From the NCBI GenBank assembly GCA_023441905.1, contig JAEZNC010000177.1, positions 1-19,593 on the forward strand: a DNA stretch of 19,593 nt. Direction: 5' to 3'. Positions 1 through 6,311 of this stretch are shown piece by piece. This DNA is from Bacillota bacterium (GTDB lineage: Bacteria > Bacillota > Clostridia > Christensenellales > SZUA-584). The notes below the pieces were generated by a model. It was not told where the DNA came from, did no database searches, and saw only the letters and a list, made by a program, of their open reading frames with translations. The position numbers were made by a program, and so were the translations under genes. Position 1 is the first letter of the stretch, and each line of letters begins with the position of its first letter.

Positions 1-2
1 AC

Positions 3-71
3 ACAAACGTTCTTATTCATTTTCTATCGCATGGTGGTGGAAAACTAAGCGATAAGGAGAAAACGATTTGA
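3..71 (+). CDS. Possible 3' end of an upstream coding region (partial)
   Basis: One plus-strand frame is open from the window edge to a TGA at 69-71, and that stop overlaps the TTG start of the following LCP gene in a TTGA arrangement typical of translational coupling. The visible tail ends in KLSDKEKTI and is too short to assign to a family. A second frame is open to a TAA at 46-48, so the choice rests only on the overlap. The product is unknown and the region may not be coding. Confidence 0.22.
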   Translation, partial: TNVLIHFLSHGGGKLSDKEKTI

Positions 72-1201
72 AAGCCAAAGGATATGATGCAAAACGCAAC
101 AACCGCAGGAGGCCGGGCAGCGGAAGATCCGCCAACAGACACAGCAAACAGCTAAAAATTATGCTCATTGCACTCGGTGTTTTGGTCACGGGTCTGGTCG
201 TCATCGGCGTGGTGATCTACGGACAGCTCATGAGCGACGATGTCACTTCACTGCTCGTACAAACATCAACACCAAGTCCGGCAGTTGATGTGAATCCGGC
301 TGTCAGCGGCGTTCAAACTCAGGCACCGGAAAAAGGGACCATCAGCTATAACGGAAAGACATATGAGAAAAATGAGAATATCGTCAACATTGTGTTTCTC
401 GGTATCGATTCGGAAGCCGAGCGCGGCGCTTTAAACCACAGCGATATGATGATCGTCTGTGCTGTGGATACCGTGACAAAGAAAGCGAAGCTGATGACGA
501 TTCCGCGCGATATTTGGACGGATGTATCCAAAATCGATACAAAAACGGGCGAGATTTCGAAAATGATTAAGCAACGGCTCAACACCGCGTATTTATTCGG
601 CGGCGGTCCGAACAAATACGGCGCGTCCAACACCAAGGCGTGCATTCAGAATTTTTTGGAGCGAAAAAACGAGCTGGATACGCCGCTTGATTTCACACTC
701 GATATACCTGTTCCGTTTTTTGTGAGCATCGATATGGACGGTATATCCAAGATCGTGGATGCGGTCGGCGGTATTGAGGTCACGCTCGATACCACGATAC
801 CGGATGTGGGCAAAAAGGGCAAGAAAATCACATTAAAGGGCCAAAAGGCAGAAGATTATCTGCGCGACCGGCATAACACGGCCGGCTCGGACATTGGGCG
901 CACCGCGCGCCAGCGCAATTTTATGATTCTTTTGGCCAAAAAGATAAAAAGTCTTGGTGCCGTGGATGTGGTCACCAGGCTGTTTGAGCCGTTTAAAACA
1001 TACGGGCATACCGATCTGAATATTGATCAGGCTGTGGCTTTCGCCAAGCTGCTCAGCGGCATGGATATAGACGCAATTGAGCAGCTCGTGATTCCCTGTT
1101 ATCCGGGGAAAGCCGGTGAAGACGAGAAAGACGTTATGTTTGATGACGAAGCGAAAACGCTCGACATGCTGCTCGGCATCTACTACACTGAAGTGCCATA
1201 A
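68..1201 (+). CDS. LytR-CpsA-Psr (LCP) family protein
   Basis: LCP proteins transfer undecaprenyl-linked glycopolymers (teichoic-acid-like or capsular) onto peptidoglycan at the outer face of the membrane. The 377-residue product has a basic cytoplasmic N-terminus, one membrane segment at about 29-52, a Pro/Thr/Ser-rich linker at about 65-90, and an LCP domain from about 105. Family hallmarks are FLGIDS with Asp114, Asp126 in NHSDMM, Arg147/Asp148 in IPRDIW, and the arginine-rich RDRHN...DIGRTARQRNF block at about 266-285 that contacts lipid pyrophosphate. The start is TTG, chosen because AAGGAG at 54-59 sits 8 nt upstream and the basic N-terminus follows directly. No canonical terminator follows; the next 600 bases are repeat-bearing intergenic DNA. 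The family is certain, but the glycopolymer it attaches cannot be told from sequence. Confidence 0.93.
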   Translation: MKAKGYDAKRNNRRRPGSGRSANRHSKQLKIMLIALGVLVTGLVVIGVVIYGQLMSDDVTSLLVQTSTPSPAVDVNPAVSGVQTQAPEKGTISYNGKTYEKNENIVNIVFLGIDSEAERGALNHSDMMIVCAVDTVTKKAKLMTIPRDIWTDVSKIDTKTGEISKMIKQRLNTAYLFGGGPNKYGASNTKACIQNFLERKNELDTPLDFTLDIPVPFFVSIDMDGISKIVDAVGGIEVTLDTTIPDVGKKGKKITLKGQKAEDYLRDRHNTAGSDIGRTARQRNFMILLAKKIKSLGAVDVVTRLFEPFKTYGHTDLNIDQAVAFAKLLSGMDIDAIEQLVIPCYPGKAGEDEKDVMFDDEAKTLDMLLGIYYTEVP

Positions 1202-1354
1202 AAATGACTATTATAACCCCGCTTCAGCATCGTCAGGCTGCTGACTAAGTGACAAGTATCATTCCGATGAAGCTTGAGCGGAAGAGGAATCCCATGGTCA
1301 GGTGCATAAATACATGGGATGCGTTCTGTATAACGCTATACGCCTTCTTCAAGT

Positions 1355-1525
1355 GACTATCCTGCAGGATTAGACTGGAAAATGGGCACGATGTGCAGAA
1401 CGGAATGACCGATCTTAAGCCATTTTCTCTCCCCCAGTCACCTAACGGTGACAGCCCCAATCCACCCGATTGGGCAGTCGCAGAGGTGGCCACGATAATA
1501 AGTGTCTTCACATTGAAAAAACCCT
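1355..1525. repeat. Structured intergenic repeat, copy A
   Basis: This is one of three related units in the window. It opens with GACTATCC, has GGAATGACCG in the middle and then a shared core CATTTTCTCTCCCCCAGTCA. A stem follows, GTCACC at 1437-1442 with GGTGAC at 1447-1452 around a 4-base loop, then a second stem CCCAATC/GATTGGG at 1456-1474, and GGCCACGATAA at about 1489-1499. Similar CAGTCxCC...GGxGACAGC units are common between genes in many Clostridia. Strand is not defined. Confidence 0.75.
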
Positions 1526-1540
1526 GCCAAGGCGGGGTTT
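1513..1540 (-). terminator. Probable terminator of the solute-binding protein-nadE-G1P dehydrogenase operon
   Basis: AAACCCTGCC at 1519-1528 pairs with GGCGGGGTTT at 1531-1540. Read on the minus strand, the hairpin is followed by six T residues, as in an intrinsic terminator. It lies about 270 bases past the last gene of the leftward operon, so the operon would have a long 3' tail through repeat copy B. The plus strand has only TTT after the stem, so termination there is less likely. Confidence 0.5.
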
Positions 1541-1578
1541 CAGGCTGTCGATAAAGTGTATTTAAGCCTCCCTCAAAC

Positions 1579-1735
1579 GACTATCCCAAAAGGATGAACC
1601 GGGAGGTGGCAGTGCCGGAGGGAGTGACCGTTTTTAAATCATTTTCTCTCCCCCAGTCACCTATCGGTGACAGCCCCCTCGTCAGAGGGGGCCACGATAA
1701 AAGGCTTTTTTGACACTCTGAAAACCTGAAGGGAG
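1579..1735. repeat. Structured intergenic repeat, copy B
   Basis: This is a diverged direct copy of unit A, offset by about 220 bases. It shares GACTATCC, GGAGTGACCG, the core from CATTTTCTCTCCCCC onward, and the stem GTCACC (1656-1661)/GGTGAC (1666-1671). The second hairpin differs in sequence but is kept: GCCCCCTC at 1673-1680 pairs with GAGGGGGC at 1685-1692. GGCCACGATAA follows, as in copy A. Similarity fades into a GAAAACC segment near 1720-1727. Confidence 0.75.
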
Positions 1736-1801
1736 CGGATACCGACTATGGGTACCGATGAATCGGCCTGTTCAAGACCCTCAATATGAGAGCCCATGCT
1801 T

Positions 1802-1817
1802 GTGGTTTATAAACCAC
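1802..1817. repeat. Perfect 16-base palindrome over a stop codon
   Basis: GTGGTTTATAAACCAC is fully self-complementary and includes the TAA stop of the minus-strand dehydrogenase gene. It has no T-tract, so it is more likely an mRNA 3' hairpin than a terminator. It could also be chance. Confidence 0.4.
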
Positions 1818-3174
1818 TCTCCATCTCAAGCACTTTCCCGGCGCATTCATCGAGCATGCCGAGCTCGCTGAGCGCCTGTGCAATCGAGTACCTTTGCCGA
1901 AAGTCCTTTGTGCACAGCAGCGCGTTTTGAATGCGCTCTTGCGATATCCCCGCTTGTGCGGCGCTGACCGGCGCACCGAACCGCTTGAACCAAGAGATCA
2001 TGTCGTTCACATCGGGCAGTATGGCTGTGTCCTTCACGTACTGGCTGTGATAAGCGGACAGCGCGTCAATGCGCCGTTCCTGCTCGTCCCATTCTATATA
2101 CCAGTCCTTGTTGGCCTCCATAATCTCTTCACCCACACCGGGCGGATAGCAGCCGCAGATATAGTCTTTCTTCTGCTGCTTTGTCATCCGGCTTGATTTG
2201 ATTTTTTCTTTATCAAGGGTGCTCAGGTCGGCGCTTTTGAGCATGCTGTGATAGCGCAGGCAATAGATAAACCCAATACCGACGCATATCCCATGCGAGG
2301 GGACGGCGCTGCCGCCGCAGGCCACATGCATCATATCCCAGTAATGCGCCATGTTGTGCTCCACCGAGGCGACAGGCCGCGTATTTTTTACAATCAGCAC
2401 CGTGAGCCCGGCGAGTATCAGCGCTTCAATCAGCGCTTCCATTCCTTTTTCGGTGCGCGCAATAATCTCATCCATATTGTCGATGCATTTTTTAAGCCCC
2501 ATGAGCAGCAACTGTTCGCAAAGCGGGCAGAACACCTCGCCCGCGGCCGCGCTGCCCAACTTCCAATCCACAATCACGCCGTATTTGGCCAGAATGTCGC
2601 CGACGCCCGACGCCTGCATCAGCGGCGGTGCCGTCGCGAGCACGGCTGGGTCAAACATAATGAGCCGTGCCGCTTTGCCGTATTTGGTGATCTTCATACC
2701 GCCGATCATCAACGACGATGTGATGGAGGTATAGCCGTCCATGGATGCCGCCGTGCCGAAAGCAGCAAACGGCTTGTGAACCAGAAACGCGCTGTAACGC
2801 GTGAGATCTGTCACCACACCGGAACCGACCGACAGCAGAAAATCAATCTGCTCATCCGCCATCGCCGTGATGAAATCGGCCATTTCGAGCGTCGGCTCCA
2901 CATGCCCGCCCGTCAACAGACAAACGCGGCAGCCAAACCCTGCCGCCGCCAAATTCTTCTGTATTCTCTCTCCCGCCACGGCATATGTATTCTTATCCGC
3001 CACAATCAACACGCTGCGGCCAAGCCCGCTTTCGCATATGCAGTCCGCCACCGTATCGATCAAGCCGGATTGAATGAAGATGTCCATGTTCGGTATGTGA
3101 TGGTCATGCGCACAGTCACAGCTCAAGTTCTCTATGATCAGTCTGCCGTTTTTCTTTGTGATGTCAAAATGCAT
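1807..3174 (-). CDS. egsA: sn-glycerol-1-phosphate dehydrogenase (AraM/EgsA type)
   Basis: The family reduces dihydroxyacetone phosphate to sn-glycerol 1-phosphate with NAD(P)H, using a bound metal. Known Bacillus EgsA/AraM feeds heptaprenylglyceryl phosphate synthesis. The 455-residue product has the nucleotide-binding GSGVVTD at 117-123, the signature TAASMDGYTS at 141-150, and metal-ligand candidates Asp193 (GVGDILAKY), His273 (SVEHNMAH) and His294 (PSHG). It is longer than Bacillus AraM (about 390 residues), with extra sequence mainly in the C-terminal helical part. It is the last gene of the operon, 15 bases after nadE. The ribosome binding site is weak (GAAAGAG), suggesting coupling to nadE. 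The superfamily is very likely; G1P rather than another polyol phosphate as product is inferred from the SMDGY block. Confidence 0.85.
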   Translation of the reverse strand: MHFDITKKNGRLIIENLSCDCAHDHHIPNMDIFIQSGLIDTVADCICESGLGRSVLIVADKNTYAVAGERIQKNLAAAGFGCRVCLLTGGHVEPTLEMADFITAMADEQIDFLLSVGSGVVTDLTRYSAFLVHKPFAAFGTAASMDGYTSITSSLMIGGMKITKYGKAARLIMFDPAVLATAPPLMQASGVGDILAKYGVIVDWKLGSAAAGEVFCPLCEQLLLMGLKKCIDNMDEIIARTEKGMEALIEALILAGLTVLIVKNTRPVASVEHNMAHYWDMMHVACGGSAVPSHGICVGIGFIYCLRYHSMLKSADLSTLDKEKIKSSRMTKQQKKDYICGCYPPGVGEEIMEANKDWYIEWDEQERRIDALSAYHSQYVKDTAILPDVNDMISWFKRFGAPVSAAQAGISQERIQNALLCTKDFRQRYSIAQALSELGMLDECAGKVLEMESGL

Positions 3175-3189
3175 GTTCCCGCTCTTTCT

Positions 3190-5094
3190 TCAGTCGTCCA
3201 GCTCTGATATCCACAGATCGGCTTCCGCATCGGACGGCATGCGCCAGTCACCGCGCGGCGACAGCGATACGCTGCCCACCTTGGGGCCGTCGGGCATACA
3301 CGAGCGCTTAAACTGTGAGGAAATGAACCTCTTGTAAAACTTCTTGAGCTGATCTTTAATTTGCTCGTGCGTGTATTCGTCAAACGCGTGCGCCGCGAGC
3401 AGCAGTATTTTTTTAGGCGTCATTTGGAAGCGCAGCATATAATACATGAAAAAGTCATTCAGATCATACGGGCCGATCTGTTTTTGCGTGTCCTGGCGCT
3501 CGCTGCCCATCCCCGGCGGCAGCAGCTCGGGCGACGGCGGTATCGCTACGATCTCCCGTGCGATGGGCCCTAAGTTATCATCCCCGAGCGACACATAAAG
3601 CACGATCTCTTTAATCAGTGTTTTGGCAACGCCCGCATTCACACCATACATGGAAATCTGATCGCCCGCATAGGTGCAAAACCCGAGAGCCAGCTCGGAT
3701 AAATCTCCCGTGCCCACCACAATACCGCCAAACTGGTTGGCAAGATCCATCAGCACCTGTGTGCGCTCACGCGCCTGAGCGTTTTCATAGGTGATGTCCG
3801 CTTCCCCGTCGTGGCCTAAATCTTCAAGATGCGATTTGGCTGCATCCACAATGCTGATTTCTTTCAGCATAGCTCCCGTGGCTTTCACGAGCCGCCTTGC
3901 AAGATTCTGCGTCGCTTCGGTGCTGCCGAAACCCGGCATCACCACGCCGATCACGTCGTCTTTTTTTAACCCCGCGCGCACCGCCGCCTCGCAGGCCACC
4001 ATCAGCGCGAGCGCCGAATCGAGACCTCCCGAAACGCCGATCACCATATGCTTTGAGCCGGTATGCCGAAGCCGACGCTCCAGTCCCGTTACCTGGATAT
4101 TAAAAACCTCACTGCAACGCGTATCCCGCGCAGCGCTGTCGCCCGGTACAAAAGGCATTTTATCAACGGTTCTGAATTTTGGCTCGGCATCGCTCGCGTT
4201 GAACGGCACTCGGCGATACGCGCGCGGTGTGTCGTTTATCATAAATGTGTTTTTGAGCATGCGGTCATGAATCAACCGATGCAGGTCAATCTCGGTCACC
4301 GTCATATGCTTTTCAAAAGAGAATCGTTGAGATGAGGCGATCAGATAACCGTTTTCTGCAATCACAGCATGCCCGCCGAACACCGTATCCGTGGTCGATT
4401 CGCCCGGGCCGGCCGATACATACACATACCCACTCACAAAACGCCCTGACTGATGCTTGATCATTTCTTCGCGGTAGTCGCTTTTGCCCGCCAGTTCGTT
4501 GCTGGCCGATATGTTGACAAATAGCGTCGCGCCGGCCATCGCCTGATACGCGTGCGGCGGAAAAGGCACCCAAAGGTCTTCGCAGAGCTCAACGCCAACC
4601 ACAAGCTCAGAAATCTGGCTGCATTCAAACAAAATGTCTGTGCCAAACGGCACTGTCTGCCCCGCAATCCGAATCGTTTGGTCCGACACGTCGATCCCCG
4701 ATGTAAACCAGCGCTGTTCATAATATTCCGAATAATTGGGGAGATACGCCTTCGGGATAACGCCGAGCAGTTTTCCCGATTGAAACACGACAGCTGTGTT
4801 ATAGAGCTTATCGTTTGCATACACGGGCATGCCCGCAATAGCGAGCACGCTTAAGCCTTTTGTCTCTTCGAGCAGTTCGGCCAGATATTTCTCGCTCTGT
4901 TCAATCACGCTTCTCTGGCGAAACAAATCCCCGAGCGTGTATGACGTGATGCAAAGCTCCGGAAAAGCCGCCACAGATATCTTGTTTTTCTCCGCGTCCA
5001 TCATCATCTCGGCAATGCACGCTTTATTCTTTTTAACGTTCCCGACCGCCACTTCCGGCACGGCCGCGGCCACTCTAATGAGTCCCGTGTTCAT
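3190..5094 (-). CDS. nadE: NAD+ synthase, glutamine-hydrolysing
   Basis: Makes NAD+ from deamido-NAD+, ATP and glutamine in the last step of NAD biosynthesis. The 634-residue protein joins a nitrilase-fold glutaminase domain (about 1-275) to an ATP-pyrophosphatase synthetase domain (about 330-620). The glutaminase triad is visible: Glu46 (FPELC), Lys115 (IPKAYLPNYSEYYEQRWF) and Cys171 (VELCEDLW). The P-loop SGGLDSA is at 355-361, and VGTGDLSELALGFCTYAGD forms the conserved substrate region. The length is usual for the two-domain form, so ammonia can be drawn from glutamine in cis. ATG start with GGAGG 6 bases upstream. It follows the solute-binding gene by 27 bases and precedes the G1P dehydrogenase, an NAD(P)-dependent enzyme. 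Confidence 0.96.
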   Translation of the reverse strand: MNTGLIRVAAAVPEVAVGNVKKNKACIAEMMMDAEKNKISVAAFPELCITSYTLGDLFRQRSVIEQSEKYLAELLEETKGLSVLAIAGMPVYANDKLYNTAVVFQSGKLLGVIPKAYLPNYSEYYEQRWFTSGIDVSDQTIRIAGQTVPFGTDILFECSQISELVVGVELCEDLWVPFPPHAYQAMAGATLFVNISASNELAGKSDYREEMIKHQSGRFVSGYVYVSAGPGESTTDTVFGGHAVIAENGYLIASSQRFSFEKHMTVTEIDLHRLIHDRMLKNTFMINDTPRAYRRVPFNASDAEPKFRTVDKMPFVPGDSAARDTRCSEVFNIQVTGLERRLRHTGSKHMVIGVSGGLDSALALMVACEAAVRAGLKKDDVIGVVMPGFGSTEATQNLARRLVKATGAMLKEISIVDAAKSHLEDLGHDGEADITYENAQARERTQVLMDLANQFGGIVVGTGDLSELALGFCTYAGDQISMYGVNAGVAKTLIKEIVLYVSLGDDNLGPIAREIVAIPPSPELLPPGMGSERQDTQKQIGPYDLNDFFMYYMLRFQMTPKKILLLAAHAFDEYTHEQIKDQLKKFYKRFISSQFKRSCMPDGPKVGSVSLSPRGDWRMPSDAEADLWISELDD

Positions 5095-5121
5095 TTAATC
5101 CTCCATATGGTCACATGTAAA

Positions 5122-6012
5122 CTATTGTTCTTCAAGCTCCGAGTAATTAACCAGATTCCATTTGTCCATCAGCGACTGCAGTGTGCCGTCGGCTTTCATC
5201 GCCGCGATCGCGTCATCCACCGCTTCGGAGAACAGCCCGAGCGAACCGGATATGCATACAACATAATCATTCGGCATAAACCGCTCTGGCAGCATGAGCA
5301 TACCCGGTTTGCCATATTGCGTCAGTACCGTTTCACTCGCACACACCGCATCCACGAAACCATCGCGCAGCGCATCGATCGCCTCCGGATATGAGGCGTA
5401 CATTTTCACGCCTGCCTCAATCTCAAGCTTTTTCAAATAGTCGGACATCAGTGTGGCTTTCTCGTCTTTTTTTGTATCGCCGTCCTGCGCGTGCATTGAC
5501 CCCTGAACGATACCGATGATTTTGCCCGACAGGTTCTGCATGCGCTGCGTTCTGTCTTCCATCACTAGAAAGGCGCTGCCGTCGGAAAAATACGGCATCG
5601 AGTAGGTGATGCCGCTCTGCTTAATATAGGTCGCGGCGCCGAGCGCAAAATCAATATCACCGCGTTTTAAATAAGCGGTTCGTGTCTTGGTATTCACGTT
5701 GACATAGTTGATGAGCATGTCGTCGCCGAAGATGCGTCTGATGATTTCATCGGCGAGGTCTTTTTCAAAGCCTTCAAACACGTTTTGTTCTTCATTATAG
5801 GTGCAAAGCTTGTTTAAATCGCCCCGCAGACCGACATTAACCATTCCCGTGGCGGCAACGCTGTCCACGTCATTCTGCTTATTCGCTTGATGACCTGTGA
5901 TGGAAAGGATAAAGAAAACGATCGCGACAACAGCGATCACAATCGTCAGACCGATGATCATTCTTAAATGCTTTTGCTTGATGAGCCAAAAACGTCTTTT
6001 TTTATACCTCAA
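5122..6012 (-). CDS. Membrane-anchored family-3 solute-binding protein
   Basis: This is a 296-residue extracellular binding protein of the amino-acid ABC-transporter type (SBP_bac_3). A basic N-terminus and a single hydrophobic helix at about 18-38 are followed by a bilobed domain starting near VNVGLRGDLNKLCTYNE. Family segments include FEGFEKDLADEI, GDIDFALGAATY, a mid-domain SYPEAIDALRDGFVDAVCAS and a C-terminal AIAAMKADGTLQSLMDKW. There is no lipobox cysteine after the helix, so it looks like an uncleaved anchor, or a cleaved signal peptide, rather than a lipoprotein. No permease or ATPase genes are nearby. The start is TTG, supported by CAGGAG 9 bases upstream. It is the first gene of an operon with nadE. 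The ligand is unknown; it could serve an unlinked transporter or act as a sensor. Confidence 0.85.
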   Translation of the reverse strand: MRYKKRRFWLIKQKHLRMIIGLTIVIAVVAIVFFILSITGHQANKQNDVDSVAATGMVNVGLRGDLNKLCTYNEEQNVFEGFEKDLADEIIRRIFGDDMLINYVNVNTKTRTAYLKRGDIDFALGAATYIKQSGITYSMPYFSDGSAFLVMEDRTQRMQNLSGKIIGIVQGSMHAQDGDTKKDEKATLMSDYLKKLEIEAGVKMYASYPEAIDALRDGFVDAVCASETVLTQYGKPGMLMLPERFMPNDYVVCISGSLGLFSEAVDDAIAAMKADGTLQSLMDKWNLVNYSELEEQ

Positions 6013-6030
6013 AGCAGTTAACTCCTGATT

Positions 6031-6166
6031 GGCACCCCGAAAGCCTTTCGAGGCCCCGCAATTTCAACACGGGAGAGGTAAAACCTCTCCCGTATCCTTT
6101 GCATATTCCTTCAACACGTTAAGCCCCCTCTACATGCTACGCAAATCTTTGCGCTTTGAAGGAATA
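6031..6166 (-). promoter_or_regulatory. Structured 5' leader of the solute-binding protein-nadE operon
   Basis: Read on the minus strand, three hairpins follow one another before the ribosome binding site. First, an 11-bp inverted repeat (6156-6166 with 6104-6114) encloses an inner CGCAAA/TTTGCG stem at 6140-6153. Second, a perfect 11-bp stem ACGGGAGAGGT/ACCTCTCCCGT occupies 6069-6093 with an AAA loop. Third, a stem at 6035-6053 ends about 8 bases before CAGGAG (6022-6027). I do not recognise a known riboswitch class. The second hairpin lacks a T-tract, so simple attenuation is not obvious. Confidence 0.55.
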
Positions 6167-6284
6167 CGCTTATATCGCGGTTGTTTTTTGTAGAGCACCG
6201 CTTTGTGTACATTTGACTTTCAAATCGAATTGTACAACATGTGGTATACGAATGCAATAGTCTCTACAAAAATTTGTATTCCTT
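6160..6284. repeat. Long nested inverted repeat between gyrA and the solute-binding gene
   Basis: Three matching segments are nested in order: AAGGAATAC (6160-6168) with GTATTCCTT (6276-6284), TTTTTGTAGAG (6185-6195) with CTCTACAAAAA (6262-6272), and TGTACA (6206-6211) with TGTACA (6231-6236). The downstream operon's promoter sits inside it. It could fold in gyrA read-through RNA, as no ordinary gyrA terminator is seen, or be the remnant of a small palindromic element. Confidence 0.55.
6229..6257 (-). promoter_or_regulatory. Sigma-A promoter for the solute-binding protein-nadE-G1P dehydrogenase operon
   Basis: On the minus strand TTGCAT (-35) and TACAAT (-10) are separated by exactly 17 bases. 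Transcription would start near 6222, giving a leader of about 210 nt to the TTG start at 6012. It lies between the gyrA stop and the solute-binding gene, so the latter probably has its own transcription unit. Confidence 0.65.
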
Positions 6285-6311
6285 GGCAGGGCAAAGCGAC
6301 CATGTCCGGGG

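Larger units (their letters stand above)
1202..1806. other. 605-base gene-free stretch between converging genes
   Basis: No convincing gene lies here. The stretch separates the end of the LCP gene from the end of the convergent minus-strand operon. It holds two diverged copies of a structured intergenic repeat, a probable minus-strand terminator at 1513-1540, and a short hairpin made by CCCATG and CATGGG around 1292-1320. An 88-codon minus-strand frame covers the first repeat copy but is explained by the repeat. Confidence 0.8.

Noticed and set aside
1245..1511. 88-codon minus-strand reading frame in the 1202-1806 gap (contains GGLGLSPLGDWGREN)
   Set aside because: It is the translation of structured repeat copy A; the same peptide-like string arises wherever this repeat type occurs. 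No ribosome binding site or family likeness.
1673..1711. Hairpin of repeat copy B plus T-run as terminator for the LCP gene
   Set aside because: The 8-bp stem is strong but the T-run begins about 13 bases after it and the site is some 470 bases past the gene, so it is better read as part of the repeat.
2248..3207. 319-codon plus-strand frame opposite the G1P dehydrogenase
   Set aside because: Composition is rich in His, Arg and Ala, typical of an antisense shadow of a GC-rich gene, and the opposite strand encodes a clear enzyme.
6013..6100. TPP or glycine riboswitch in the leader of the solute-binding gene (GGGGTGCC and GGGAGAGG looked suggestive)
   Set aside because: The other conserved blocks (CTGAGA for TPP, CCGAAGGnGCAA-like for glycine) are missing, so no known class can be supported.
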